Source of the DNA: DATEDA01 sp963789885
GTDB lineage: Bacteria; Pseudomonadota; Gammaproteobacteria; Burkholderiales; SG8-39
DNA: 64,000 nucleotides
Reading direction: 5' to 3'
NCBI GenBank assembly: GCA_963789885.1
Contig: CAWBNB010000029.1
Span: 124,001 to 188,000 of the forward strand
Shown one piece after another: positions 28,227-38,773 of this stretch. A program made the position numbers and the translations under genes. The notes under the pieces were generated by a model, which ran no database searches, was not told where the DNA came from, and worked only from the letters and a program-made list of their open reading frames with translations. Each line of letters opens with the position of its first letter. Position 1 is the stretch's first letter.

Positions 28227-29539
28227 ATGCCGACCCGTCCGACCGCGGACCTGATTCCGCCCGGAACGCTCGCGGCGGAGGAGGTGCGCCGGCACCTCGA
28301 TGCCGCGCGCGATCGCCTTCGCGCCCTGACCGGCGATCTCGACGGCGAGCGATTGTTGGGCCCGAAGCTCGCCATCGTCAACCCGGTGCTCTGGGAGATC
28401 GGCCACGTCGCGTGGTTCCAGGAGCATTGGTGCCTGCGCATGCGCCCCGACGGGACGCTCGCGCCGAGCCGGCTCGACGGCGCCGACCGGCTCTACGATT
28501 CGAGCGCGATCCCGCACGCTGTCCGCTGGGACCTGCCGTTACCCTCGCACGCCGTGACGCGCGCGTATCTCGAGGCGGTGCTCGACGACGTGCAGGCAGC
28601 GATCGCCCGGTGTCCCGAGGACGAACGTCTGCTCTATTTCGCCGAGCTCGCCGCCTGCCACGAGGACATGCATGGCGAGGCGTTCCACTACACCCGGCAG
28701 ACGCTCGGCTATCCGGCGCCCTCGCTCCCGCTGACGCCGCCGGCGCCGACGGCAGCCGGCGTCGATGGCGATGCGGCATTCGAGGGCGGCGTCTTCCGCC
28801 TCGGCGCGACGCCCGGGGCGGGCTTCGTCCATGACAACGAGAAATGGGCGCATCCAGTGAAGGTGGCGCCGTTCCGGATCGCCCGCACCGCGGTGACGCA
28901 ACCGGGAGTTCGCCGCATTCGTCGACGCCGGCGGCTATGCGCGCCGCGAGTGGTGGACGGACGAGGGCTGGATGTGGCGTACCTCACGCATGGCCGAGGC
29001 ACCGCAGTACTGGCGCCGGTGGGACGGCGAGTGGAGCGAGCGCCGGTTCGACCGCTGGCAGCCGCTCGCGCCGGACGAGCCGGTCGTGCACGTCGCCTGG
29101 CACGAGGTGCAGGCGTACTGTCGCTTCGCGGGCCGACGGTTGCCGACGGAGGCGGAGTGGGAGTACGCCGCCTGCGACGGCGAGGACGACGCCGAAACCG
29201 GCGACGCCGTGGCATTCGACGCGCGTGTCAACCGCACACGCAAATCTGGAAGGATCGGTGCGGTCACCGGTGGCCGCCTACGCCAGCGGCGACACGCTCC
29301 GGGGCTGCCGGCAGCTCTTCGGGAACGTGTGGGAGTGGACGGCCTCGACGTTCGGCCCGTATCCCGGCTTCGTCGCCGATCCCTACAAGGAGTACTCGGC
29401 GCCGTGGTTCGGGACGCACAAGGTGCTTCGCGGCGGCAGCTTCGCGACGCCGGTCCGGCTGTTGCGCACCACCTGGCGCAACTTCTACACGCCGGACCGG
29501 TACGACGTCTTCGCCGGGTTCCGAACCTGCGCCGTGTGA
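28227..29539 (+). CDS. senA: Probable selenoneine synthase SenA (EgtB-like; two frameshifts)
   Basis: Non-heme iron sulfoxide-synthase-like enzyme. The N-terminal DinB-like domain carries the iron ligands H60 (WEIGHVAWF) and H145/H149 (HEDMHGE, the HX3HXE motif). The C-terminal formylglycine-generating-enzyme fold includes LPTEAEWEYA, GNVWEWT and a terminal FAGFRTC. SenA couples hercynine to a selenosugar, whereas EgtB and OvoA use sulfur donors. Divergent pairing with a TIGR04348 glycosyltransferase favours SenA. Two single extra bases break the frame, near 28902 (CAACCGGGAG) and near 29232 (CAACCGCAC). Removing both gives one protein of about 437 residues with no gap in the fold. No senC (selenophosphate synthetase) or egtD is in the window. 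Confidence 0.72.
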
Positions 29540-30333
29540 CGAAGCGGATCGCCTCGCGCGAGAACGCGCTGTACAAGGCTCTCGCCAGGCTCGCCGGGTC
29601 CTCGCGAGCGCGGCGGGAAAGCCGTGCAGCGATCCTGGACGGCCCACACCTCATCGCAGCGTTCCGGGCGAGCGGCGGGACGGCCGAGACGCTAGTGGCA
29701 AGCGAAAGCGGGTACGTGCGAGGCGAGATCCGTGCGCTGTTCGACGGGACGCCGGCACGCGCGCGTGCGGTGCTCACGGACCGGCTCTTCGACGCGGTCG
29801 CCCAGGTCGCGACCCCGACCGGCATCCTCGCGGTCGTCACTGTACCGGGGCCGGAAAGCGTGCCCGCAGTGCTCGAGACCTGCCTGCTGCTGGAAGGCAT
29901 CCAGGATCCCGGCAATCTCGGTTCGATCCTGCGAACCGCAGCTGCGGCCGGCGTCCGGCAGGTGTTCCTTGCGCCCGGCTGCGTGTTCGCCTGGTCGCCT
30001 AAGGTCCTGCGCGCGGGGCAGGGCGCCCATTTCGGCCTCTCGATCCACGAGGGTGCGCCGCTCGCCGTACTGGCCAAACGATTTGCGGGTCAAGTCGTGG
30101 CAACCGATCCGCACGCCGACGCCTCGGTGTTTGATCTGGATCTCACCGGGCCGGTGGCGTGGGTACTCGGGAGCGAGGGCGGGGGCGTATCGACGGCGCT
30201 CGCGGCGCACGCCGCGGTGCGTGCGCGTATCCCGATGCCCGGATTAGCCGAATCCCTCAACGTCGCCGCCGCGGCGGCGATCTGCCTGTTCGAGCAGGTC
30301 CGTCAGCGCGCGCGGCGCGCCCCTCCGAACTGA
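29536..30333 (+). CDS. TrmH/SpoU-family RNA 2'-O-methyltransferase
   Basis: SPOUT-class methyltransferase acting on rRNA or tRNA, 265 residues. It has an N-terminal substrate-binding domain (RRESRAAILDGPHLIAA) and a C-terminal knotted domain with the three SpoU motifs: LLEGIQDPGNLGSILRTA, then WVLGSEGGGVS, then IPMPGLAESLNVAAAAAIC. The GTG start overlaps the senA stop (GTGA). Because this gene family normally follows rnhB in betaproteobacteria, it marks the right border of the senB-senA insertion. The exact RNA target is not predictable here. Confidence 0.9.
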   Translation: MTKRIASRENALYKALARLAGSSRARRESRAAILDGPHLIAAFRASGGTAETLVASESGYVRGEIRALFDGTPARARAVLTDRLFDAVAQVATPTGILAVVTVPGPESVPAVLETCLLLEGIQDPGNLGSILRTAAAAGVRQVFLAPGCVFAWSPKVLRAGQGAHFGLSIHEGAPLAVLAKRFAGQVVATDPHADASVFDLDLTGPVAWVLGSEGGGVSTALAAHAAVRARIPMPGLAESLNVAAAAAICLFEQVRQRARRAPPN

Positions 30334-30358
30334 CGACGGGATCCAGGCGCCGGCGCTC

Positions 30359-31186
30359 CTAAAACACCCGGCGCTCCAGCTTCACGTCCTGCATGACCTT
30401 GGTCGCGATCTCTTCGATCGAGCGCGTGGTGGAATTGAGCCACGCGACGCCGTACCGGCGCATCATCTTCTCCGCCTCGTCGACCTCGTACCTGCAGTTC
30501 TCGAGCCGCGCGTAGCGGCTGTCCGGCCGGCGCTCGTTGCGGATCTCGGCCAGCCGCTCCGGCGCGATCGTGAGCCCGTAGACCTTCCTCAGATGCGGCT
30601 CGACCGCGCCCGGCAGCGTGCCGCGATCGAAGTCGTCGGGCGTGAGCGGGTAGTTGGCGGCCTTGATGCCGAGCTGGAGCGCCATGTAGAGGCAGGTGGG
30701 CGTCTTGCCGCTGCGGGAGACGCCGACCAGGATCACGTCGGCCTTGCCCAGGTCCTGGTTGCCGAGCCCATCGTCGTGCGCGAGCGCGAAGTTGATCGCC
30801 TCGATCCGGTCGAGATACTCCTTGTTGTTCGCCACGCTGTGCGAGCGGCCGACGGTGTGCGTGGAGCGGGTGCCGAGCTCGGTCTCCAGCGGATTCAGGA
30901 ACCCCTCGAAGAAATCGAGCACGAGCGCGTCCGCGCCCCGCAGCACGGTCCGGATGTCATCGTTCACCAATGTGCAGAACACGATCGGGCGGGCGCCCGA
31001 TTCCGCCTTTGCACCGGCGATCCGCGCAAGGCACTCCTCGGCCTTCGCAATCGAGTCGATGAACGGCTCCACGATCTGCTGGAAGTCGATGCCGTCGAAC
31101 TGGGTCAGCAGGCTGTGGCCGAGGGCCTCCGCGGTGATGCCGGTGCCGTCCGAAACGAAGAACACCGTGCGACGTGATTGCGGCAT
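30359..31186 (-). CDS. ppsR: PEP synthase regulatory protein (kinase/pyrophosphorylase)
   Basis: DUF299 protein of 275 residues. It inactivates PEP synthase by ADP-dependent threonine phosphorylation and reactivates it by pyrophosphorolysis. The P-loop is GVSRSGKT at residues 155-162. The N-terminal FFVSDGTGITAE is characteristic. It is divergent from its target ppsA with a gap of 101 bp. The start at 31186 matches family alignment, and the longer upstream open frame is not supported. Confidence 0.95.
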   Translation of the reverse strand: MPQSRRTVFFVSDGTGITAEALGHSLLTQFDGIDFQQIVEPFIDSIAKAEECLARIAGAKAESGARPIVFCTLVNDDIRTVLRGADALVLDFFEGFLNPLETELGTRSTHTVGRSHSVANNKEYLDRIEAINFALAHDDGLGNQDLGKADVILVGVSRSGKTPTCLYMALQLGIKAANYPLTPDDFDRGTLPGAVEPHLRKVYGLTIAPERLAEIRNERRPDSRYARLENCRYEVDEAEKMMRRYGVAWLNSTTRSIEEIATKVMQDVKLERRVF

Positions 31187-31287
31187 CGATTTTTTGTGTC
31201 CGGATGGTGCGGCGCGATAGGGGCGCCGGTAAAATAGCCGCTTCCCGCCCGATCGACAAGCGGAGCGGCGAGAGGAGCGTGCGCGAC

Positions 31288-33654
<2,367 letters not shown>

Positions 33655-33658
33655 GCAC

Positions 33659-34106
33659 TCAGACCTTCACGCGCAGCAGCCGCTGCTTCTCGCGGTCCCA
33701 CTCCCGCTCCTTCTCCGCCGCGCGCTTGTCGTACTGCTTCTTCCCCCGCGCGAGGCCGATCTCGAGCTTGATGCGACCCTTCGCGTAGTGCAGGTTGATC
33801 GGCACGAGCGCGTAGCCGGCGCGCTCGACCTTGCCGATGAGCTTCCGGATCTCCTCGGCGCGCAGCAGGAGCTTGCGGGTGCGGGTCGGGTCGGGCTTGA
33901 CGTGGGTGGAGGCGGTGGCGAGCGGGCTGACGTGCGCGCCGACGAGAAAGACCTCGCCCGCCCTTGAGGATGACGTACGCTTCCTTCAGCTGCGCACGCC
34001 CGGCGCGGATCGCCTTCACCTCCCAGCCCTCGAGCGCGAGGCCGGCCTCGTACCGTTCCTCGATGAAGTAGTCGTGGAAGGCCTTGCGATTCTCGACGAT
34101 GCTCAC
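33659..34106 (-). CDS. smpB: SsrA-binding protein SmpB (one frameshift)
   Basis: Partner of tmRNA in trans-translation and rescue of stalled ribosomes. The N-terminal half reads VENRKAFHDYFIEERYEAGLALEGWEVKAIR. One extra base near nt 33957 (GGCGGGCGAGG in the sense strand) shifts the frame; after it the sequence continues EVFLVGAHVSPLATASTHVKPDPTRTRKLLL to the conserved basic tail KKQYDKR and WDREKQRLLR. The repaired protein is about 148 residues. The GTG start at 34106 fits the alignment. The tmRNA gene itself is not in the window. It is divergent from ratA, a common pairing. Confidence 0.92.
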
Positions 34107-34122
34107 CGGGCGTCCGTTTCGA

Positions 34123-34128
34123 TAAACT
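34123..34128 (+). promoter_or_regulatory. Possible -10 element for ratA
   Basis: TAAACT in the short smpB/ratA divergent gap, 34 bp before the preferred ratA start. No convincing -35 hexamer is seen, so this is weak. It does argue that the GTG at 34129 lies too close to transcription start to be used. Confidence 0.25.
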
Positions 34129-34161
34129 GTGGGCGATTCTAGCCCGGCCCGCACTCCGCTC

Positions 34162-34599
34162 GTGGTCACCGTCGAACGCCAGGCGATCGTCCCCTACAGC
34201 GCGCAGCGGATGTACGCGCTCGTCGAGGACGTCGAGTCCTATCCGCTGTTCCTCCCGTGGTGCAGCGGCACCGAGGTGGCTTCGCGCAGCGCGCGCCGGG
34301 CGGTCGCGACGATCCACATCGACTTCCGCGGCGTGCAGCAGGCGTTCACGACCGAGAACCGGATGCGCCCTGGCGAGCGGATCGAGATGGCGCTTGTCAG
34401 CGGGCCGTTCAGGGACCTGGCAGGCGAATGGCGTTTCCACGCGCTCTCGGCCGCGGGCTGCCGGGTCGAGCTCGCGCTCGCGTATCAGCTCGCGAATCCG
34501 CTGCTCGGCCGGGTCGTCGGACCGGTGTTCGACCACATCGCCAACACCTTCGTCGACGCGTTCGCGCGCCGGGCCGAGGCACTGCACGAGTCGCCGTGA
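34162..34599 (+). CDS. ratA: RatA-like START/COQ10 domain protein
   Basis: Small START-fold protein of about 145 residues, with VPYSAQRMYALVEDVESYPLFLPWCSG near the N terminus and FDHIANTFVDAFARRA at the end. The family includes RatA, reported to hinder 70S assembly in E. coli, and the eukaryotic COQ10 ubiquinone-binding proteins. In most bacteria the role is probably coenzyme Q handling. It is divergent from smpB and upstream of the rnfH-like gene, a widely conserved trio. I prefer GTG 34162; an in-frame GTG at 34129 is possible. Confidence 0.88.
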   Translation: MVTVERQAIVPYSAQRMYALVEDVESYPLFLPWCSGTEVASRSARRAVATIHIDFRGVQQAFTTENRMRPGERIEMALVSGPFRDLAGEWRFHALSAAGCRVELALAYQLANPLLGRVVGPVFDHIANTFVDAFARRAEALHESP

Positions 34600-34874
34600 T
34601 GCCGAGGGTCGAGGTGGTCTACGCGCTGCCCGAACGCCAGATGCTCTACGCCCTGGACGTCGAGGCGGGCGCGACGGTGCGCGACGCGATCGAGCGCAGC
34701 GGCGTGCTCAGTGCTTTCCCGGAAATCGATCTCGCCCGCAACCGGGTCGGGATCTTCGGTAGGCTCGCCGCGCTGTCGACACCGCTGCGCAACGACGACC
34801 GGGTCGAGATCCTCAGGCCGCTGGAGGCAGATCCCAAGGAGGCACGCCGGAAGCGAGCGGCACGGGGGAGGTAA
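34599..34874 (+). CDS. rnfH: RnfH-family protein (UPF0125, RatB-like)
   Basis: Ubiquitin-fold protein of 91 residues with VVYALPERQMLYALDVEAG and NDDRVEILRPLEADPKEARRKRA, the typical UPF0125 ending. Its function is unknown; the name comes from linkage to rnf genes in some species. Its ATG overlaps the ratA stop by one base (TGATG), so translation is coupled. Confidence 0.88.
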   Translation: MPRVEVVYALPERQMLYALDVEAGATVRDAIERSGVLSAFPEIDLARNRVGIFGRLAALSTPLRNDDRVEILRPLEADPKEARRKRAARGR

Positions 34875-34875
34875 G

Positions 34876-35388
34876 CTACTTGCAGCCGCCAGCGATCTCG
34901 CGCTCGAGGCGCGTGATTTCGCCCTGGATGCCGGCGTCGTCGAGGAATTCGCGCTCTCCCTTCTCGTTCAGCCGGGCGACCCGGGCGCCGGATTGGAGAC
35001 CGGCGAGCTCGCGCCGGGCTCCGGCGCAACTCTCGGTTTTCTGCTGTTGATCCTGGGCGAGCTTCTCGTCCTTCTTCGCCTTCTCTTCCGCGTCGATCCG
35101 GCGCTGCCGGAAAGCCTGGTCCTGTTCGGCTGCCGTCTTGGGGGCAGTGGATTTCGCCGCGTCGCCGCCGGCAGCGGCCGCAGCGGTCCCGCTCGGCACG
35201 CTGCTCAGCCGCGAACTCGTGACTTTTTCCGCTTTCCGGCCGTCGGGCGGCGGACGGTCCGAGTACTGGACCTTCCCGTCCGGGCCGACGTACTTGTAGA
35301 GCTGCTGCGCGGCGGCAGGCAGGGCGGCGATCACCGCCGCTCCGAGCACGAGGGCGAGAACACGGGCGAGCCGCACGGGCGTATTCAT
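34876..35388 (-). CDS. DUF4124 domain-containing periplasmic protein
   Basis: Exported protein of 170 residues. It has a signal peptide (to about residue 27, ending AAAQ), then the short DUF4124 motif QLYKYVGPDGKVQYSDRPPP, then an Ala/Lys/Gln-rich helical region with charged heptads and two cysteines (SCAGARREL and a C-terminal GGCK). DUF4124 proteins are abundant in Betaproteobacteria and of unknown function. It is convergent with rnfH (1 bp gap) and divergent from guaB. Confidence 0.85.
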   Translation of the reverse strand: MNTPVRLARVLALVLGAAVIAALPAAAQQLYKYVGPDGKVQYSDRPPPDGRKAEKVTSSRLSSVPSGTAAAAAGGDAAKSTAPKTAAEQDQAFRQRRIDAEEKAKKDEKLAQDQQQKTESCAGARRELAGLQSGARVARLNEKGEREFLDDAGIQGEITRLEREIAGGCK

Positions 35389-35473
35389 GACATTGTCCTC
35401 ACCGGAGCCATTGGGGAACCATAGAGCGTTTGGGGGGCGGCGTCAATCGAGGGCCGGGGCGGCGGGAGGCGGT

Positions 35474-35502
35474 TTTACCGGCGGCACCCTCGCGCGTATA
35501 AT
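35474..35502 (+). promoter_or_regulatory. Sigma-70 promoter of guaB-guaA
   Basis: TTTACC (35474-35479), a 17-bp spacer and a perfect TATAAT (35497-35502), 27 bp before the guaB ATG. This is the best promoter match in the window, in the gap between the divergent DUF4124 gene and guaB. Confidence 0.8.
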
Positions 35503-35528
35503 GCCGCTTTGCGGCGCGCACCATCGGC

Positions 35529-36989
35529 ATGCGAGTGATCACCAAGGCGCTGACCTTCGACGACGTCCTGCTCGTCCCCGACCACTCGACCGTCCTGCCG
35601 CGCGACGTTTCCCTCCGGACCCGGGTCTCCCGCAACATCCAGATCAACATCCCGATCGTCTCGGCGGCGATGGACACCGTCACCGAGGCGCGGCTCGCCA
35701 TCGCGATCGCGCAGGAGGGCGGCCTCGGGATCATCCACAAGAACCTCGCCGCGCGGGCGCAGGCGGCGGAAGTGCTGAAAGTGAAGCGCTACGAAGCCGG
35801 CGTCGTGCGCGACCCGATCACCATCCCGCCCGACATGACGGTGCGCGAGGTGAAGGCGCTCCAGGAGTCGCACCGTTTCTCGGGGCTGCCGGTGGTCGAG
35901 GGCAAGCGCGTGGTGGGGATCGTCACGAACCGCGATCTGCGCTTCGAGACCAAGCTCGACCAACCGGTCCGCGCCATCATGACCCCGCGCGAACGCCTCG
36001 TCACCGTGCGCGAAGGCGCGACGCTCGACGAAGCGAAGGCGCTCATGCACCGGCACCGCCTCGAGCGGGTGCTGGTGGTCAACGGCAACTTCGAGCTGCG
36101 CGGCCTGATCACGGTCAAGGACATCCTGAAGTCGAGCGAGCATCCGAACGCCTGCAAGGACGACCTCGGCAAGCTGCGGGTCGGAGCAGCGGTCGGCGTC
36201 GGCGAGGGCACCGACGAGCGCGTCGCGGCGCTGGTCGAGGCAGGTGTCGATCTGCTGGTCGTGGACACGGCCCACGGGCACGCGCAGGGCGTGCTCGACC
36301 GCGTCAAGTGGGTCAAGACGAACTTCCCGAAGATCGACGTGATCGGCGGCAACGTCGCCACCGCGGCCGGCGCGCGGGCGCTGGTCGACCACGGCGCCGA
36401 CGGTGTGAAGATCGGCATCGGACCCGGGTCGATCTGCACGACGCGGATCGTGGCCGGCGTCGGAGTCCCCCAGATCACGGCGATCGTCAACGTCGCCGAG
36501 GGGCTTGCCGGGACCAACGTGCCGATGATCGCCGACGGCGGAATTCGCTACTCGGGCGACATCCCCAAGGCGCTCGCGGCGGGCGCGAACTGCGTGATGA
36601 TCGGCAGCCTGCTCGCCGGCACCGAAGAGTCGCCGGGCGACATCGAGCTCTACCAGGGGCGCTCCTACAAGGCTTACCGCGGCATGGGTTCTCTCTCTGC
36701 GATGCAACAGGGCGCGGCCGACCGCTACTTCCAGGACCCGCTCATGCACGTGGACAAGCTCGTCCCCGAAGGCGTCGAAGGCCGCGTGCCCTACAAGGGG
36801 TCGGCGGTCGGCGTCATCGGCCAGCTGCTCGGGGGACTGCAGGCGAGCATGGGCTACACCGGCTGTGCCACGATCGACGATCTGCGCACCCGCGCCCAGT
36901 TCGTCGAGATCTCCGCCGCGGGCATGCGCGAGTCGCACGTCCACGACGTGCAGATCGTCAAGGAAGCGCCGAACTACCGGGTCGAGTGA
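35529..36989 (+). CDS. guaB: Inosine-5'-monophosphate dehydrogenase
   Basis: Oxidises IMP to XMP, the committed step to guanine nucleotides. The protein has 486 residues. TFDDVLLVPDHS is near the N terminus, and two CBS domains follow (about residues 95-205, with VREVKALQE and ILKSSEHP). Catalytic C303 is in GPGSICTTR. The mobile flap and GRVPYKGS follow. The stop overlaps the GTG start of guaA. It also takes IMP produced by the salvage pair at 7.3-8.6 kb. Confidence 0.98.
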   Translation: MRVITKALTFDDVLLVPDHSTVLPRDVSLRTRVSRNIQINIPIVSAAMDTVTEARLAIAIAQEGGLGIIHKNLAARAQAAEVLKVKRYEAGVVRDPITIPPDMTVREVKALQESHRFSGLPVVEGKRVVGIVTNRDLRFETKLDQPVRAIMTPRERLVTVREGATLDEAKALMHRHRLERVLVVNGNFELRGLITVKDILKSSEHPNACKDDLGKLRVGAAVGVGEGTDERVAALVEAGVDLLVVDTAHGHAQGVLDRVKWVKTNFPKIDVIGGNVATAAGARALVDHGADGVKIGIGPGSICTTRIVAGVGVPQITAIVNVAEGLAGTNVPMIADGGIRYSGDIPKALAAGANCVMIGSLLAGTEESPGDIELYQGRSYKAYRGMGSLSAMQQGAADRYFQDPLMHVDKLVPEGVEGRVPYKGSAVGVIGQLLGGLQASMGYTGCATIDDLRTRAQFVEISAAGMRESHVHDVQIVKEAPNYRVE

Positions 36990-38551
36990 ACCACGACCGC
37001 ATCCTGATCCTCGATTTCGGCGCGCAGTACTCTCAGCTGATCGCGCGCCGGGTGCGCGAGCAGCACGTCTACTGCGAGCTTCACCCCCACGACGTCCCCG
37101 ACGGGTTCATTCGCGAGTTCAGCCCGCGCGGGATCATCCTTTCCGGGGGGCCCGCTTCGGTCTACGAGGACAAGGCGCCGCGCGCACCCCGGGCGGTGTG
37201 GGATCTCGGTGTCCCCGTCCTCGGGATCTGCTACGGCATGCAGACGATGGCCGAGCAGCTCGGCGGCAAGGTCGAAAGCTCGAAGGTACGCGAGTTCGGT
37301 TACGCCGAGGTCCGGGCGCGCGGGCACTCGAAACTCCTCGAGGGCATCCAGGACCGGGTAAACGGCGAACGCCACGGCCTCCTCGACGTCTGGATGAGCC
37401 ATGGCGACAAGGTGATCGAGCTCCCGCCGGGCTTCAAGCTGATGGCGACGAGCGAAGCCTGCGCGATCGCCGGTATGGCCGACGAGTCGCGCCGCCTCTA
37501 CGGCGTCCAGTTCCATCCCGAGGTGACGCACACGAAGCAGGGCGCGGCCATCCTGACCCGCTTCGTGCGCGAGATTTGCGGCGCCCGCGCCGACTGGAAC
37601 ATGCCCGACTACGTCGGCGAGGCCGTCGAGCACATCCGGGCGCAGGTCGGGAAGGACGAGGTGGTCCTAGGACTCTCGGGCGGGGTCGATTCGTCGGTGG
37701 CGGCGGCATTGATCCACCGGGCCGTCGGCGACCGGCTGACGTGCATTTTCGTGGACACCGGGCTGCTGCGGCTTAACGAGGCCGACCAGGTGATGGCGAC
37801 CTTCGCGCGCCATCTCGGGGTCAGGGTCGACATGGTCGATGCGTCCGAGCGGTTCATGCGGGCACTCGCCCGCGTCGCCGACCCGGAGGAGAAGCGCAAG
37901 ATCATCGGCCGCGAGTTCGTGCACGTGTTCCAGGAGGAGGCGGCGAAGCTCCCGCAGGCGAAGTGGCTGGCGCAGGGGACGATCTACCCCGACGTGATCG
38001 AGTCGGCGGGCGCGAAGAGCAAGAAGGCGCACACGATCAAGTCGCACCACAACGTCGGCGGCCTGCCGGAAACGCTGCACCTCAAGCTGCTCGAGCCGCT
38101 GCGCGACCTCTTCAAGGACGAAGTGCGGGAGCTCGGTCTCGCCCTCGGTTTGCCGCGCGAGATGGTATTCCGCCACCCGTTCCCCGGGCCGGGCCTGGGG
38201 GTCCGGATCCTCGGCGAGGTGAAGCGCGAGTACGCCGACCTGCTGCGCCGCGCCGACGCCATCTTCATCGACGAGCTGCGCGCCGCCGGTTGGTACGACA
38301 AGACGGCGCAGGCGTTCGCGGTGTTCCTGCCCGTTCGTTCGGTCGGCGTGATGGGCGACGGCCGCACCTACGAACACGTCGTGAGCCTCCGGGCGGTCGA
38401 GACCACCGACTTCATGACGGCGCATGTCGCACCGCTGCCGCACGAGCTGCTCGCGAGAGTCGCGAACCGGATCATCAACGAGGTTCGCGGGATCAATCGC
38501 GTCGTGTACGACGTGTCGAGCAAACCGCCGGCGACGATCGAGTGGGAATAG
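36986..38551 (+). CDS. guaA: GMP synthase (glutamine-hydrolysing)
   Basis: Aminates XMP to GMP with glutamine and ATP. The protein has 521 residues. The class I amidotransferase domain has catalytic C82 in GICYGMQ and later QFHPEVTHT. The ATP pyrophosphatase P-loop is LGLSGGVDSSVAA. The C-terminal dimerisation domain ends with SKPPATIEWE. The GTG start overlaps guaB by 4 bp, and the N terminus NHDRILILDFGAQYSQL supports it. Confidence 0.98.
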   Translation: MNHDRILILDFGAQYSQLIARRVREQHVYCELHPHDVPDGFIREFSPRGIILSGGPASVYEDKAPRAPRAVWDLGVPVLGICYGMQTMAEQLGGKVESSKVREFGYAEVRARGHSKLLEGIQDRVNGERHGLLDVWMSHGDKVIELPPGFKLMATSEACAIAGMADESRRLYGVQFHPEVTHTKQGAAILTRFVREICGARADWNMPDYVGEAVEHIRAQVGKDEVVLGLSGGVDSSVAAALIHRAVGDRLTCIFVDTGLLRLNEADQVMATFARHLGVRVDMVDASERFMRALARVADPEEKRKIIGREFVHVFQEEAAKLPQAKWLAQGTIYPDVIESAGAKSKKAHTIKSHHNVGGLPETLHLKLLEPLRDLFKDEVRELGLALGLPREMVFRHPFPGPGLGVRILGEVKREYADLLRRADAIFIDELRAAGWYDKTAQAFAVFLPVRSVGVMGDGRTYEHVVSLRAVETTDFMTAHVAPLPHELLARVANRIINEVRGINRVVYDVSSKPPATIEWE

Positions 38552-38692
38552 GGGGCTCGCGCCTCGCATAGGCGAGCGACCCCGGCGGCCGGAAGGTGCT
38601 GGCGTGCGCGCTCGTCGGCGGGGCTGACACATCGAACGCCCCCGGACGTCGCCTGCCCACCTCAAAGCCGTGAATACAGCGACTTACGTCAG

Positions 38693-38708
38693 TGGTGCGC
38701 ATTTCGCT
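38693..38708 (+). promoter_or_regulatory. Candidate sigma-54 promoter for the PEP-CTERM gene
   Basis: TGGTGCG-N4-TCGCT fits the -24/-12 layout, with GG and GC separated by 10 bp, 65 bp before the gene. An imperfect 12-bp palindrome (38682-38693) lies immediately upstream. Sigma-54 promoters with the PrsK/PrsR two-component system are known for PEP-CTERM genes in exosortase-bearing bacteria. The -12 half is only a partial match. Confidence 0.35.
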
Positions 38709-38773
38709 TCCGGGATGAGGTTTCCGCGGCCTAAATCGTCGAAGGCGAGCCGCCAAAACACCATGGAGGTCCG

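Noticed and set aside
38555..38590. Terminator after guaA
   Set aside because: Only a 5-bp CTCGC/GCGAG hairpin with no T-tract, which is too weak to call.
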